A DNA stretch of 64,000 bases, taken from NCBI RefSeq assembly GCF_010093815.1, contig NW_022985555.1, positions 1,179,727 to 1,243,726 of the forward strand, written 5' to 3'. This DNA comes from Pseudovirgaria hyperparasitica (taxonomy: Eukaryota; Ascomycota; Dothideomycetes; Acrospermales; Acrospermaceae). Every line of letters starts with the position of its first letter. Within the stretch, counting starts at the first letter, position 1. A program made the position numbers and the translations under genes. The notes under the pieces are model-generated. The model was not told the origin of the DNA. It made no database searches and saw only the letters and a list, made by a program, of their open reading frames with translations. Shown in pieces: positions 23,449 through 35,950 of the stretch.

Positions 23449-25191
23449 CTACTTCAGGGCCTTCAAAACCGCCCCTGTCATCTCCAACACTTTCTCCTCC
23501 TCCAACCTCCTCCCAACAAGCTGCAAACTCACCGGCAAGCCATGCACAAGGCCGGCTTCATAAGTCTCCCGCACCTTCCCATCCTCCTCCCCCAGAACAC
23601 CCACTTCGGGGCCATATTCCGCATCCAACTCTTTATCCGCTGTCACACCCGTGGGGAAACTCGTCGCCGCATAATCAACAACATTGAACACGCCAGTATA
23701 TCCCACATGCCTCCACATTCCATTCCGCACACTCGCATATGGCGTCGTCGGCGCCAGGATGCAGTCTATTCCGCTCTCATTCCACTGGTCCAAGTATTTC
23801 TTCATGAGGGTCGTGCGCTCCGCCTGCAGAGCCCACATATCGGCTACACTAATCGTCGGCGCAAGCTCGTATGCGCTCATCTCGGGCCGCCAGGGCTCAG
23901 ATGTGCGGGAGAGGATGGATCGCACAGTAGAGCCGCCGTCGGCAATGAAGAATTTGCCTAGTGTGGAGAGCAAAGGGCTGTGTAATGCAGGATTCCAGTC
24001 GACGATCTGGTGCCCAGCTTTCCGCAATTTCTCGACTGTGGTCTTTAAAGCACGTTGTACGGGTGGTGTGGGTGTGATGATGCCGTCGTGCCAGAGGACG
24101 CCGATCTTGAGTGTCGTGGGAAGCGTGACCGAGCGCCAGGGAATGGGCAGCATTTTGGGGTCGGACAGCCAGGGGGATGCGGAGACGACCGTGCGGGCAA
24201 AAAGTGCAAGGTCGGATAGGGACCGCGACATGGGGCCGTTGACGCTGTTAACGGCTTCTTGGCCGGTGAGACCGGAGCGGCATTTGAGTGTCGGGAAGCG
24301 ACCAAAGGAGGGGCGGAGGGTGTATATGCCGGTACAGGCGGCAGGAATACGAAGGGAGCCGCCTGTGCTTGTGAATCAGTATAGGTTTAGAGATGACGTG
24401 TGCTTTGGTTTGAATCAAAACTGAGGGTCAGAGGTATAGATTGAGAATCTACATGCTCGACAAAGGAGAGAGAGAAGAGAGGGCCTTTTGTTAGTAATAC
24501 ACGTACCGATATCGGTTCCAACACCCAGAACGCTACCACCGAAAGCAATAAGAGCACTCTCACCCCCTGAAGAACCACCTGATGTGCAGTTGCGATTGAG
24601 CGGATTCACAGTCCGGCCAAAAACGTTATTCACCGATTCGGCAATCATCATAGCAGTAGGAACATTTGTCTTCACGTAGAACACGGCGCCTGCGTCACGG
24701 AGTAGCTCCACCAGAACACTATCGTATGTCGCCGGGTCGTTTGCAAACGTAGCAAATCCAACAGTACTGTCCTTACCGACTAGGTTGAAGTTGTCCTTAA
24801 GAGAGATTGGAAGGCCATGAAGAGGACCGATTGGTTTACCCGTTTCTCTGAATGTCTCATCCAAGCTCTTTGCTCGTGCAATTGCTTCCTCGAAAAAAAC
24901 TTCTGAAAGGCAGTTTGTCAACTGATGGGCAGCAGCAGCACGTTTGCAGATCGCTCGTGTTATTTCTTCTGATGTCCATTCTTGCGTCAGTAGCTTTTGA
25001 AGAAGTGATTCCGCAGTGAGACTTGTGATCTCCAGTTCACGTGCAGTGAACAGACCAGAATCGGAGGCGAAGCTTGATACATCGAGGATCGATTCGGATG
25101 GTAATTTGGACGCTGGGATATGCCACTCAGCAGGGATAGAAGCCAAAACTGCTTGCCGCTTGGCCGCTCCAATAGCTTCCCAAGTTGCCAT
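23449..25191 (-). CDS. Amidase signature family enzyme (acetamidase-like)
   Basis: This hydrolyses amides to acid and ammonia. Exons 25191-24507 and 24362-23449 give 532 residues, normal for fungal amidases. The Ser-cisSer-Lys triad is complete: Lys in ISLKDNF (about 128), the Gly/Ser block TSGGSSGGESA (about 205), and GTDIGGSLRIPA, which is split by the intron. The start at 25191 (MATWEAIG) matches family N-termini. A longer in-frame extension exists but reads like leader sequence. It is divergent from an allantoate-permease-type transporter, and four HGATAR sites sit in the shared upstream region, so nitrogen-source control is plausible. The substrate (acetamide, formamide, an aromatic amide or other) cannot be told from sequence. 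Confidence 0.92.
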
Positions 25192-25715
25192 ATCGTATCT
25201 ACTAATGTCGTCTTCCAAGCTTTCGTTATAATGATAATGCTTACAGAATAGCCAAGGTGTCTTGACGATTCCGTATGCACAAGAGGAGGATAATCCGAGT
25301 CCCATAGATTCCGGATGTTAAATACCGAAGTACCGATATCGTAGCGCGGCGATCCATGTCAAATGCCGACGCAAAGGGAAAGCCGGCCCGTCGAATGACT
25401 CGTAAACAACCATCGATGGATCCATCTAGCGTGTTATCCCTCGTGGCCCTCTCATCTTCAGCATTACCAACACCAGCCTATCTCCAGGATCCCTTGAGCC
25501 CTCTTGAAGATATCTGCGACGTCGCGTCAACAGCCCAATCGAAACTGTTCTGGTTGCCGATCTAGCGCTCGGCCGAGGAATTGTGTATCGGGAACGCTGA
25601 TAGCAGCATTCTTGCTATCGCATCCTCGTGAAACCACCGGATTGCAATACTTCAAATGCATCAGTGGATCTCCTGTTCTTCTTAGATTTTCTGATCTGTC
25701 CCGTTCTATGCAATC
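25192..25715. promoter_or_regulatory. Shared divergent promoter with HGATAR sites
   Basis: Four matches to the GATA-factor site HGATAR lie at 25232-25237 (TGATAA), 25478-25483 (CTATCT, reverse), 25598-25603 (TGATAG) and 25615-25620 (CTATCG, reverse). AreA/Nit2-type factors bind such sites in nitrogen-catabolic genes. The motif is short, so some matches will be chance. A 69-codon open frame at 25356-25565 shows no family features and is not called. Confidence 0.45.
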
Positions 25716-27266
25716 ATGATGCGTCGCAGCTTCAAAGAATATCTAAAGCCCTCTCAGGCAACGAAGGAGGAGAGGAAGTTGGTGCAGAAGCTTGATTGGT
25801 TTATCTTGAGTTTCTGCTGTTTGATGTACTTCATGAACTACGCAAGTTTGCACTCAAGCTGTAAACGACTTTTGCTGATGATTAGTGTTAGCTGGATCGA
25901 TCCAATTTAAGCAATGCGTATGTTTCTGGAATGAAGGAGGACCTCAGTTTTGAAGGCAACCAATTGAACCAGATCACGACTGTCTTTACGGTCGGGTAAG
26001 TGCCTGAAGTCGTCGTATCTACCCAAATCCCACTCATAAATCCTCAGATATATTATTGGCCAGCTACCATCAAATCTTGCGCTCCATTATATTAAGCCGC
26101 GCATCTTCTTTCCCATCATGATGGTCATCTGGGGTGGCCTGACTATGGTGAGCGCCGCTGCCAGAAGACCGCAAGACTTGATGGCAATCCGTTTCTTCAT
26201 TGGACTTGCAGAGAGTTCCACCTTCGTTGGAACGCACTACGTCCTCGGATCCTGGTATACGGCTCAGGAGCTTGGCAAGCGCAGTGGTATCTTCACCGCC
26301 TCTGGTCTTGCTGGGACCATGTTCGGCGGTTTCATTCAGACAGGAATCCACTCGAGTCTCAATGGCTCCCATGGACTTGCAGGTTGGAGGTGGTTGTTCA
26401 TAATCGATGGTATCATCACGCTGCCCATCGCCTTATATGGCTTCCTGCTCTTTCCGAACACGCCCTCGACTTGTAATGCTCCATACCTTTCCGCCAGTGA
26501 AAGAGCACTTGCTATATCACGGGTTCCGGAGGTACCAGAACGATCGCCAATCCGATGGAGCTTCCTGAAGAAAGTTCTCACCAGCTATTACTGGTACGGA
26601 TTCGTCGTTCTCTGGATCATCGCCGGCGAGACCGAATCATTCAGCAGTAATACCTTACTAGCGCTGTACATGAAGTCGTCACCAACGCGCAAGTACACCG
26701 TTGCTCAGCTTAACAATTATCCGACCGGTGTACCGGCCGTCGGTATTGTCAGCACTCTGTTCTTTGCTACACTGACTGATTACTTTGGAGGGAAGCGCTA
26801 CATCGTTGGCTACTTTATCTTCTTTACTGGCATTACTACAGCAGCTCTTATACTGGCGTATCCATATTCAACTTCAATTATCTTTGGGGCATACTACTGG
26901 GCAGGAACTGTGTATGCCTGCCAGGCAACGTTCTTTGCGTGGGCCAATGATGTAATGCGCTATGAAGAGGATATGCTCCGTGCTGTGGTCATTGCCAGTA
27001 TGAACATGGGAAGCAATGCCATGAACGCGTGGTGGAGCATCGTCTTTTACGGCGCGCAGTATGCTCCTTTCTTCCGAATGGGCATGTGGGCCATGATAGC
27101 GACGAGCATCGCACTGGGTGTCTGGACAACAGTGCTACTGTGGTTTGCCACCAAAGAGGAGAAGAAGAGAGTCGCAGACGGTGTGGTATCGTCAGACAAG
27201 AATAACAAGTTACGAATAACGATATCGGACCCGGAGAAAGAGGTGGACGTTGACGCAAAGTCGTAA
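25716..27266 (+). CDS. MFS transporter, allantoate permease / anion:cation symporter family (DAL5-like)
   Basis: Exons 25716-25841, 25892-25995 and 26048-27266 give 482 residues. The first intron begins with GC, not GT (AAC TAC|GCAAGT ... GTTAG|CTG). This is required to restore the family block [24 protein letters not shown]. Twelve membrane helices can be traced. Family motifs include the NLSNA loop, [19 protein letters not shown] and [10 protein letters not shown]. Relatives import allantoate, nicotinate, pantothenate, short peptides or other organic anions. Divergence from the amidase suggests import of that enzyme's substrate or product, but this is an inference. The C-terminal tail is charged and cytosolic. 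Confidence 0.92.
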
Positions 27267-27699
27267 GGTGATTATGTCTCAAGATATGCTCAACATTAAT
27301 GAAGTTGGGAAGTCACGTCCATAGCTCTCAGCTTTAGACATCACAACCACCTACGTATGTTCTTCGCCATCGAACTCATAAGCTTCCCTAAATCACACAT
27401 TCATATCCCCTGACCCTGGACCTGTTGCACGACTTTGTCGACCTCCTCCTATTAGAGTCACGCTCTTGTCTGAACGTTTGCACAGGTCCGACTCTACAAA
27501 CCAACATCGAACCTTTCAAGCTCTCTTGCTATTCCCTAACGAATTGATAACAATCATTTGCCTGAATTACAGACTACTTATGTCTGCATCCGCCTATCCA
27601 TAATCTACTCAAAGCTCATCGTCGCGGCGCAGTTAGACTCTGTGTCAATCTGGACCTCTCCAAAGTCTGGCTCAGCCTAATAGGCGTGTAGATCGACAT
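27267..27699. other. Intergenic region
   Basis: About 430 bp between two plus-strand transporter genes. Nothing specific is recognised. Confidence 0.6.
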
Positions 27700-30600
27700 A
27701 TGTCGACGGAATACAATTCATCCAATGCCGACTATGAACCGCTACGAGAGACACAGAGCCACCGCCAACGTGTCTCGAGCCACCTCAACCGAAACATTCG
27801 GCACAATGTGGAGAAGGATCGTGGAGTGGATACCAGCTGGAGGAAAAGAGTAAGCGCTATGAATCAGCCTGTGCCCCAGAGAAACAGCTCTATGATCAAT
27901 GGGCCAACCAAGAAGAGTAGGGCAACGTGGCTAGACGGTCGCACTTCGTCGCCTGACCAACTGCCACCAAGTCGAACCGCCGCACGATATGTCTCTGATG
28001 TCTCAACCAACTCGAGTAGCAATGTTATGGTCGCATACGAGCCCGCGGACAGGAGTCGCTTGATACATCAGATGCCGGCCCAAAGGCCTACCACAGCGTC
28101 CATGTCACGCACAAATCCAGCATCTATTAAGCGCACGCCGCAAAAGATTGTGCACCCGCCTTTACGCACACCATTGGGAACCAGAGACCAAAAGAAAAAT
28201 CCAAATGCGGGCCGCAAGCCTTCTAAGGTCCAGCATCCCCGTGATACTCACGTTGATCAACACAGGGCTTCCTCTGTATACAGCAATGACTTATCTCCGG
28301 CACCCACAGTCATTATCGCACCACATCCACCGTGCGATAGACAACCACAAAATTCACCACCCCCAAGAGATGATCAAAGTAATCTGAGCAGTCCACCTTC
28401 TTGGAAGTCAGCTCCAGATGCTCTAGATGCTCCAGATGCTCTATCGTTGCCCTCGGTGCCAGATCCATACCAAGCTAACTTACCAAAATCCCCAGGAGGA
28501 CGTTTTCATGAAGCTATAAATGATCGTGGAGATTTGATTAGAGAAGCAATGGATATGGCCGAGAGTGCAATCCGATCTGATCGACCCGAGGAGGTCGAAA
28601 GTCTCCTCAATCAAGCGATTGAAGAAGTCCGGCACGAAGAGCGGCGGCCATCTCGAACAGGTCTACCCACGAGACAACCCACTCGTGGTGATCGCATGTA
28701 CGATCCGGAGACTGGCTATGGCTCGAACGGCTCAAGCAGCTCAAGCATGTCGTTTCATGCGGAGATAAATGAAAGTAAGTAGTCACTAATTTTTGTCAAA
28801 CAACGAATTGATTCCGGGCAGATCACCATGGTGACAATGACATAGAGCTCCAGCCCCTGGTCCGAGGTCAACCACAAGGAGAGGGCTCGCCTCAAACTCC
28901 AAGGACCCGGAGACAGTGTAGCAAACCTGTAGCAGTGGACTGGGCAGACCTTCTTGGAAATAACAGACGTTCGTCAGAGTCAGCGATCAAGTCATTCTTG
29001 ACCAGGAGTGGAACCAAGCCACCCAGTTCCCCTGGTGCGATCCGAAAACCTTCACACGACCAATTCGGCCACCTTATCCGTTCTTCGACGCAAATACAAC
29101 CAACGACTCAGTCCAACCAGAATACAGGCTTTACTGAAGCGAGCATCCCGAGCTTGCGCCATCCTCATCGACGCCATATCAGCTTCCGCAAAACGGGCGG
29201 ATCCAGCTTCTACAGACAGAGTACAAAGGACCCTCTTGCTCGGAATTGGAGTGGCTCGAAGAAGAGACTTACTGCAGCTGTAGCTTGTGTGAATACAGGC
29301 CTAATGGGCCTAATTATAGGCCTTTATGTCAGCTACTGATTGTCTTAAGGGTGACCCTGAGCTAACAATCTTTAGGCTGGCGAAGTCCCTAGGATCCAAT
29401 ATCAGCTTGCTGATGAGCAGCATGTTGTTATATTAGGTAATATGTAGTGAGTAGACTCCTTTAGGGCTGCACATTCTGAGCCTACTACCAAGTTTTCGAC
29501 TGACTTTGGTGCCTGGAAGCTTTTATCTAGGTCTCGCAATTACTACTTTCATCGCTTGGCCATTGCCACTTCTTCATGGGCGCAAAATATATACTCTCAT
29601 CGCAATCGCTGTAGCCATGCCGCTTCAATTCCCTCAGGCAATAATAACAAGTCAGCCACGTTCGCCGCTGACAATATATCGATTCGGTGTCATGTTCCCT
29701 CGTATATTGACAGGTCTTGCTATGGGGCTTGCAAACATCAATCAGGTCACCACCTTAATGGACTTGTTTGGTGCATCGCTTCAAAGTAAATCACCGCATC
29801 AAGAGATAGCTTTCACAAATGATGTCCGTCGACACGGAGGCGGTCTAGGGCTGTGGCTTGGTATATGGTGCTGCTGCTTCACCGCATCTATAGCCATTGG
29901 ATTTATGACAGGTGCAGGACTCATTGCGCACGACCTTAACCCTTCTTGGAGCTTCACTATAACTATCATGATGCTGGCGTTCGTTCTACTGCTCAATTTA
30001 TTGACACCTGAAACGCGAAAGTCCCGGTGGCGGCACTCTTACGCCGAGTTCGTAGACGAGAAAGATCAGCTCCATCGACGAGTGGCACGCGGAGAAGTGA
30101 AATTGCATATTTCGACAGAAGGACCGAAGTACTGGTACGAGGAGACTCTAGCAGGCCTCACTCTGAACCTGCGGATGATCAAGCAGCCAGGATTCCTGGT
30201 CATGGCCTTCTACCTGGGATGGATGTACGCTCAAATTGTTCTAGTCATGGTGGTGAGTTGTCTCCATTCTCGTAAGATGAGTCTGAGAGACTGATTTCTG
30301 GATAGCTTCTCGGAGCCCTGTTGTCTAGAGATTACCAATGGCGTGCAGATAAAGTCGGGGCTGGGGTATTCAGCTTAGCTATCGGCGCCCTTCTTGCCAT
30401 ACCTCTAGCAAGAGCAGGGAAGTTCTCTCGCGCTCGTAAACGAGGCCCGCGAACAGACAGTATGACTATTGCCGCCAAAGTGACATGGACTTCGCACATG
30501 GTCCGGCGCATCATTTTCATGACCACCCTTCCACTGACAGGTATCGCATACACATTGGCGTCTGGCGGGAGCCACATAAGCTGGACTGTTCCCGTAATCT

Positions 30601-31139
30601 TCGCAGGTGCGATAGGCTTCCTCTCCAACCTCGCCATTGCCGAATGTTACGGCATGATCATGGAGACCTTTGACACCAGCGACCTCCAACCAGGCATCAA
30701 CAGCCGTCATCGCCTACAGAGTCTCGCCGCAGACGTCAAGCAGCGCCGCACAAACTACTCGTCTTTTCCACGCGTCACTGCCGGCATCTTTGTCTCACAA
30801 TCGATAGGCTTTCTCTTTGCCGCCGTCGCTACCGCCGTAGGAGGAGTTATGACTCGTCGTTGGGGTGCGCAAATATCAACTGGAATCACAGCAGGAATTC
30901 TCTTCATCCTTACGGTCTTATTGATGTTGGTCTTGACAAGATTCAGAGAGGTTCAGGTGGTTCCAAATAGCGCTTTTCATACTTGGCGGCAGAGCTTTGC
31001 TGCAGGGATGACGGATGCGGATTGGAAGCCGGTGGTGCTGGGGAATCCGAGTGGTAAGATGAGACGGATTAGTGTCTTGGAAATGGGAGTATTGTCAAGG
31101 TGGAGTGAGATCCGGAGATTGAATAAGTTGATGGAATGA
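27700..31139 (+). CDS. MFS transporter with very long N-terminal cytosolic region
   Basis: Exons 27700-28774, 28822-29327, 29376-29446, 29493-30252 and 30306-31139 join exactly in frame to 1081 residues. The first ~510 residues are hydrophilic, Ser/Pro/Arg/Gln-rich and mostly disordered. They include a helical, acidic patch (AMDMAESAIRSDRPEEVESL) at about 285-310. Membrane helix 1 starts in exon 2 (LTAAVACVNTGLMGLIIGLY), so the extension and the transporter are one protein. Later motifs are WPLPLLHGRKIYTL, FPRILTGLAMGLANINQ and TPETRKSRWR. Helices 7-12 lie in exons 4-5. The substrate is unknown; the architecture is closest to drug:H+ antiporter-1 type proteins of Pezizomycotina. The junction between exons 3 and 4 (29446/29493) is the least certain. 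Confidence 0.85.
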
Positions 31140-31292
31140 TACAACAAAGGCATTGCTATCGACAGAACGCGAATGATGACCTCCCATATACCTTGGGCTG
31201 TGGACGACTTTAGAAGCCAAAGTTTTGGCATATGTTTTACATCCTCTCTTACTCTAGTCTATCTACCGCTGAAACCGTCTCAATGTACTTCC

Positions 31293-33090
31293 TTAGCCCT
31301 CCTCTTCCTGTGCCGTCGCTTCGTCCGCCTTGTCCCCATTTCTACCCCACGCAATCCTTGGCAACACCCTCACACTCGCTGAGTATGCCAACGTCAAACC
31401 GACCAAAACAAGCCATATGAGATAACCGCCCAAGATATGCCTCTCGATGCCCGCCGCAAATATCACCGTACTCACCGCAGGCGTAAAACTGCGAATGCCC
31501 GCAACCAGCGCCATGGCAAGCGCATTCAACGACCCCAAACTCTCCGGCTCAGGCACCACGTCATTGAGCGCCAACTGCACCGCCGTAAACCCCATACTAA
31601 CACCCGACGTCAGCACTGTGATAGCAGGCGCAAGCACCCAGAACGCCACATTCGCGGCATGCGTCCCGCGCGCAAGCAGCACGTTGGCCAGCGGATACAG
31701 TGCCATGCTGATCGGCCAGACCACGGCGACACAGCGCATGATGCCGATGGTGCCGATGCGTGCGTGCAGGGGCGGGAAGACGAGGAGCATGTATGCCGAC
31801 TGGGCGAAGCCGCCCAGGGTCATGAAGATGCTGATTTGTGGCGGCGTGAGAGCGCAGCCGCCGGTTGCGGTTGGGGTGAAGAAGAAGACGGGGACGACGG
31901 CGGTGTAGGCGAATGCGATTAGGCTGGTTAGGGTGTAGAGCCATAGGACGCGGGTTATGTTTGGTTGGCGGGCGAGGGCGAGGATGGAGGTTGGTTTGTT
32001 GGGGGTTGTTGGGGTGGTGGATCGGGTGTGCGAGGGGAGCGTCTGGGGTGTGAGGTTAGCGGAAAAATGCGTGGTGGGAGGGGGAGAGGGATGTGTATGT
32101 ATGTGTGTGTGTACCTCTTTTATGGTTATGGCGGATAGTACGAATGCGCTGATGCCGATGGCGCTGGTGATGAATGTGGGCAGTGCATAGGGGTATTCCT
32201 CGAAGAACCAGACGCCTCCGAAGATGGGCCTGAGGTTTTTGGCCGGCTCGGCGAAGACGCCGCCGACGATGGGACCGACCATGATTCCGACATTGGAGGC
32301 GAATGCGAACCAGCTAAATGCTGTTGCCTGTGTTTTCTGTGTGCTGTTCTCGGAGATCATCGTTCGGACGGTACTGGTGATCTGTTAGCAAAACATGTGT
32401 TTTCTTTTGTGTTAGGGGGCTTGGTGTGTGTACGTACATGATCACACCGCCGAACATGCCCGCCATACATCGGAACAAGATCATCTGCCACAGCGTCTTG
32501 CTTAGTCCGAACAAGCCCATGCCTGTGCTCATTCCAAAGAGCGAGAACAGGAGTACCGGCTTGCGGCCGAAGTAGTCTGCTGCTCGGCCCCATCCTATCA
32601 TGAGACACATCTGCGTGAGCGAGAAGAGGGACTCCTGTTATAGTGTTAGAGCTGACTGGCCTATTCCTGAATATCTTCTTCCAGGGAAAGAATGGAGTCT
32701 CCTCACAATCAACCCACTATAAAAACCCACCCCACTCGGCTCCACCTCTCCCGTATTCGCGATCATCTGTGGCAGATACGGGAAGATACAGAAAAACGAG
32801 AGTGGCTCGACAAATCGTGCGTAGCATAACAGTAAGATCTGAAACTTCGGCAATGGCTTGTCGATGTCGTCGCTCGCAGCACCCTCGGAGCTCCTGCCAG
32901 GTTGATCGACTGGCTTTCCAGCGCCATTAGCAGCTGAGAACGTCCCATTACCAGTGTGCTTCTTCGGATGTCCATTCGATGCGGCTAGGAGTGCCTGCTC
33001 GCCTTCCCTTGATGATGCAGTGATGGGCACTTCTTCGATCGCGGCGAGGAGCGGTGTGACTTCGTCGTGAGATGGATCCTTGCGCGCCAT
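31293..33090 (-). CDS. MFS transporter, drug:H+ antiporter-1 / ZIF1-like
   Basis: Exons 33090-32707, 32634-32438, 32373-32115 and 32042-31293 give 529 residues. A charged cytosolic N-terminus (about 100 residues) precedes helix 1 (LLLCYARFVEPLSFFCIFPYL). MFS motif A is clear after helix 2: GWGRAADYFGRKPVLL. Helix 5 carries the antiporter-type GIMVGPIVGG motif. The third intron contains a TG/CA-rich stretch on the genomic strand and could be read through in frame; splicing removes a repeat-like HTHIHTHP segment. Relatives are vacuolar or plasma-membrane exporters of small molecules; the substrate is unknown. It converges with the neighbouring MFS gene, with 153 bp between stops. Confidence 0.9.
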
Positions 33091-33701
33091 CGTTCAAGGA
33101 AAACGATGAGTCTCGCAGATCTGATTATGTGGTTTTACTCCAATGCTCCGAATGTTGTCTAGAAGTACGCCAATTACGTCCCGTATGATGCAGCGCTCAC
33201 AACTGATAGCTAGCAACAAACCGGAACGATAGCGATCAGTTAGGTGATTCCAGGACAGCCATGAGTCTGTATATACACTGTGAAATTATGGTTGCCTGCG
33301 GTTCTTGCAGGATGATGTCGAAAAGAAGACGCGGGACGTTGGGATTTGATCCTGACGGGACTAGCGAGATGACATTCACGCGCTACGTAATACATGGCTG
33401 CCTGTTTGGGCTTAGTTGGGTGGATACATTAGTCGCTCTGGTGGAAAGGTCTTTTGCGACCTCAGAAATTTGATAATATAAGTGTAAATACAGTAGATGG
33501 TGGAATGTCTTGTAATGAGGATAAAATATGCGGAAGTAATGCAGGGACGCTTTGTGGTTGTGACAACCTCGGCTTCGTCAGTCTTACATCGGATTATCTA
33601 CAACATATAAATAATTGGTCTCATCCAAACATTCTTAGTGCTATCTTTGAACACAAAACTGACCTCCATAAATTAAATTTCCTACCCCATTGTACTTATG
33701 C
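33091..33701. other. Intergenic region
   Basis: About 610 bp between the starts and ends of two minus-strand transporter genes. AT-rich near 33470-33690. No gene is supported. Confidence 0.6.
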
Positions 33702-35950
33702 TCATCCAACCTTTGCCACAATCTTCTCAGTCTCAGTCTCCGTTGGCGTCACATCCCCACTACTCTCCTCCGCCTGTCCGACCAAACTAGTCCTTCTGGG
33801 AGGTCCTTGGCCCTTCAAATCTTTCACAATCGCCTTGAATGTACGTGCCATAGTATGTCTTCCCTCCCACAATGGGTACAGGCCCACTGCGAACGAGCTA
33901 CAGAAGATCCACAGTATCCCAACAACAACCCAGCCGGTGAAGAATTTCTTGCTGAAAACATACCCAGACCCGTACATCGGCATCGGCCATAGTATGAGGA
34001 GTGCGAGTGTCATTGTTACGGTCATGATGCGTGCGATGCGAGAGCTCTTCTTAAGCTTGGCTTGCTCAACTGCATCGTCGTCGTCGCGGTGCGACTCGCC
34101 GGGTACAAGTTCGAGATCCACGTTTGCCGCGGCGGCAAGGTCAGTGTCGTCGCCCTTGCGGATTGCGCGCATGCTGAGCCAATCGTAACTGTCCTTTCCG
34201 AGCGCATACGTCAGGACTGGGATGAAGATCATAGGAGACAACAGGGCGACGACATTGCCGGCCAGCATCGGGTTATTAGCGCCTGTGGTATCGACGGTGA
34301 GAACACCGCCCTCCTTCTTCGCTGTCACGAGCCACGCGATCAGGCTGCACACGAGGCCGAGAGGCGGCGATAGCGTCGCGGCGTACCAGTTCTGGCGCGA
34401 CCAGAGCAGGGTAAGAGAGGCGGGGAGAACTGCGGAGCTGATAATGACTCCCATGAGGAGATATAGATAGCCCATTGAAATACCGATATAGTACAGCGCA
34501 GTACTGAAACTTGCCATCACAATAGCGAAGCCGACAACGCACGAGTGCGACATGTAGATCAGTTGCTTACCAGTTGCTTTCGGGTTAATGTATGTCTGGT
34601 AGAAATCATACGTGAAGATTGACGAGACGGCAATCAGCTCGGCAGACATGGCGGAGGTGACAGCCATAAAGATGAGGAGGAGGGTACCTGCGGCGCCACC
34701 TTTACCTAGGAGAGCGACAGCTGCGTTGGGCAGGACAAGACCGGCTGAGACGTCAGCGTGTGGCATGCGGTCCGGGTAGGTCGGGAAGACCGGGTTGTTT
34801 TCGAGAGCGAGAGCCGCGAGTCCCATTGTCGTGGCGCAGAGCCAGGGGATAGCGAACCAGGAGAGGCCACCCATGATGTATCCCGGAAGAGCGTGAACTG
34901 GGGAAGCAGCAATGGCTTTATTGTAGTATCCTGAGCGTTGTCAGTGATGTAAATAATGAGGTTGGGATGGACGGACCGTTGTCGCAGAAGACCGTGCCGA
35001 AGTTGCCGACGATGTTGATGACAAAGAAGATGGCACCTTCTTTAGAGCGCATGGTGAGATAACTTCCCTCGGCATTTCCCTCTACTGGATGGCGAGCTGC
35101 TGCTTGCTGGAGAAGATCGTATACTTTGCTGGGAGAACCCAAAACATCAGAGGTGGCGTAGGTCGTAAAGGCGAATGTCAGAATTATGATCAGAATGACC
35201 ACAGTATGAGCATAGTCGGTCAAAAAAGTGGCCTTTATTCCACCGAACATGGTGTAAAGTACAACACCGACTGGCAGCAAGAAGCAGGCAGCAGCAGTTG
35301 GAACACCTGTCAAAGATGTAACCACTGCGGAACCTCCTGTGAGAAGCATCGCAGTGACCAAGATATTGGTCATCAATCCAAATACCTGCTCGGGAATCAG
35401 TTTTTGTACTATTTATATGATAATAGACAGATCTGACCATGAATACAGTGTGTGTGATAGCTCCATATCGAGCTCTGATGACTTCGAGAAACGTATGGGC
35501 ATTAGGCGCTCGACGTTTCAGTTCGATTGCGAGTGCTATAATATGTCAGATATTACATTCCTGAGACTTGACAGCAGGAGCTTACTAGCAAATAAGATGA
35601 TCTGAACAGTCGCTCCTGAGGCATACCAGAACGGACCAGACACACCGTAATTGTATGCCACACCAGATGACTGGAGCAATGTAGCAGCCCACGTCCAAGA
35701 AGACACCACGGCGGACGCGACAAGGCCGGACTTCACAGTTCGTCCAGCTGTGCTAAACATCTCACTTGTCTGTACCTCATAGTTGTATCTATTTACCGTC
35801 AGGCAAAACGAACTTGTCGTATCGCGATGATGTCTCTCACCTCTTTAAGACGAATGTCGTCAATATCATGCCAAACGCAAAAGCGAAGCCAAGGCCAATG
35901 ATGACTCCATAGCCAGTGCCCTGACTCAGTGGAGGACCTGCGGAGACCAT
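33702..35950 (-). CDS. DUR3: DUR3-type urea/polyamine transporter (sodium:solute symporter family)
   Basis: Exons 35950-35841, 35788-35586, 35535-35438, 35385-34977 and 34930-33702 give 682 residues, matching the ~690-residue fungal DUR3 family. The N-terminus ([20 protein letters not shown]) and the following [15 protein letters not shown] block are typical. So are [42 protein letters not shown] and [15 protein letters not shown], the last restored across an intron. About 15 helices can be traced. DUR3 takes up urea at the plasma membrane with protons, and in yeast also polyamines. The upstream region holds five HGATAR sites, consistent with GATA-factor control. The C-terminal tail is Thr/Glu-rich. 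Confidence 0.94.

Noticed and set aside
33454-34188. Long plus-strand frame opposite DUR3
   Set aside because: It is the antisense shadow of the conserved DUR3 C-terminal exon.
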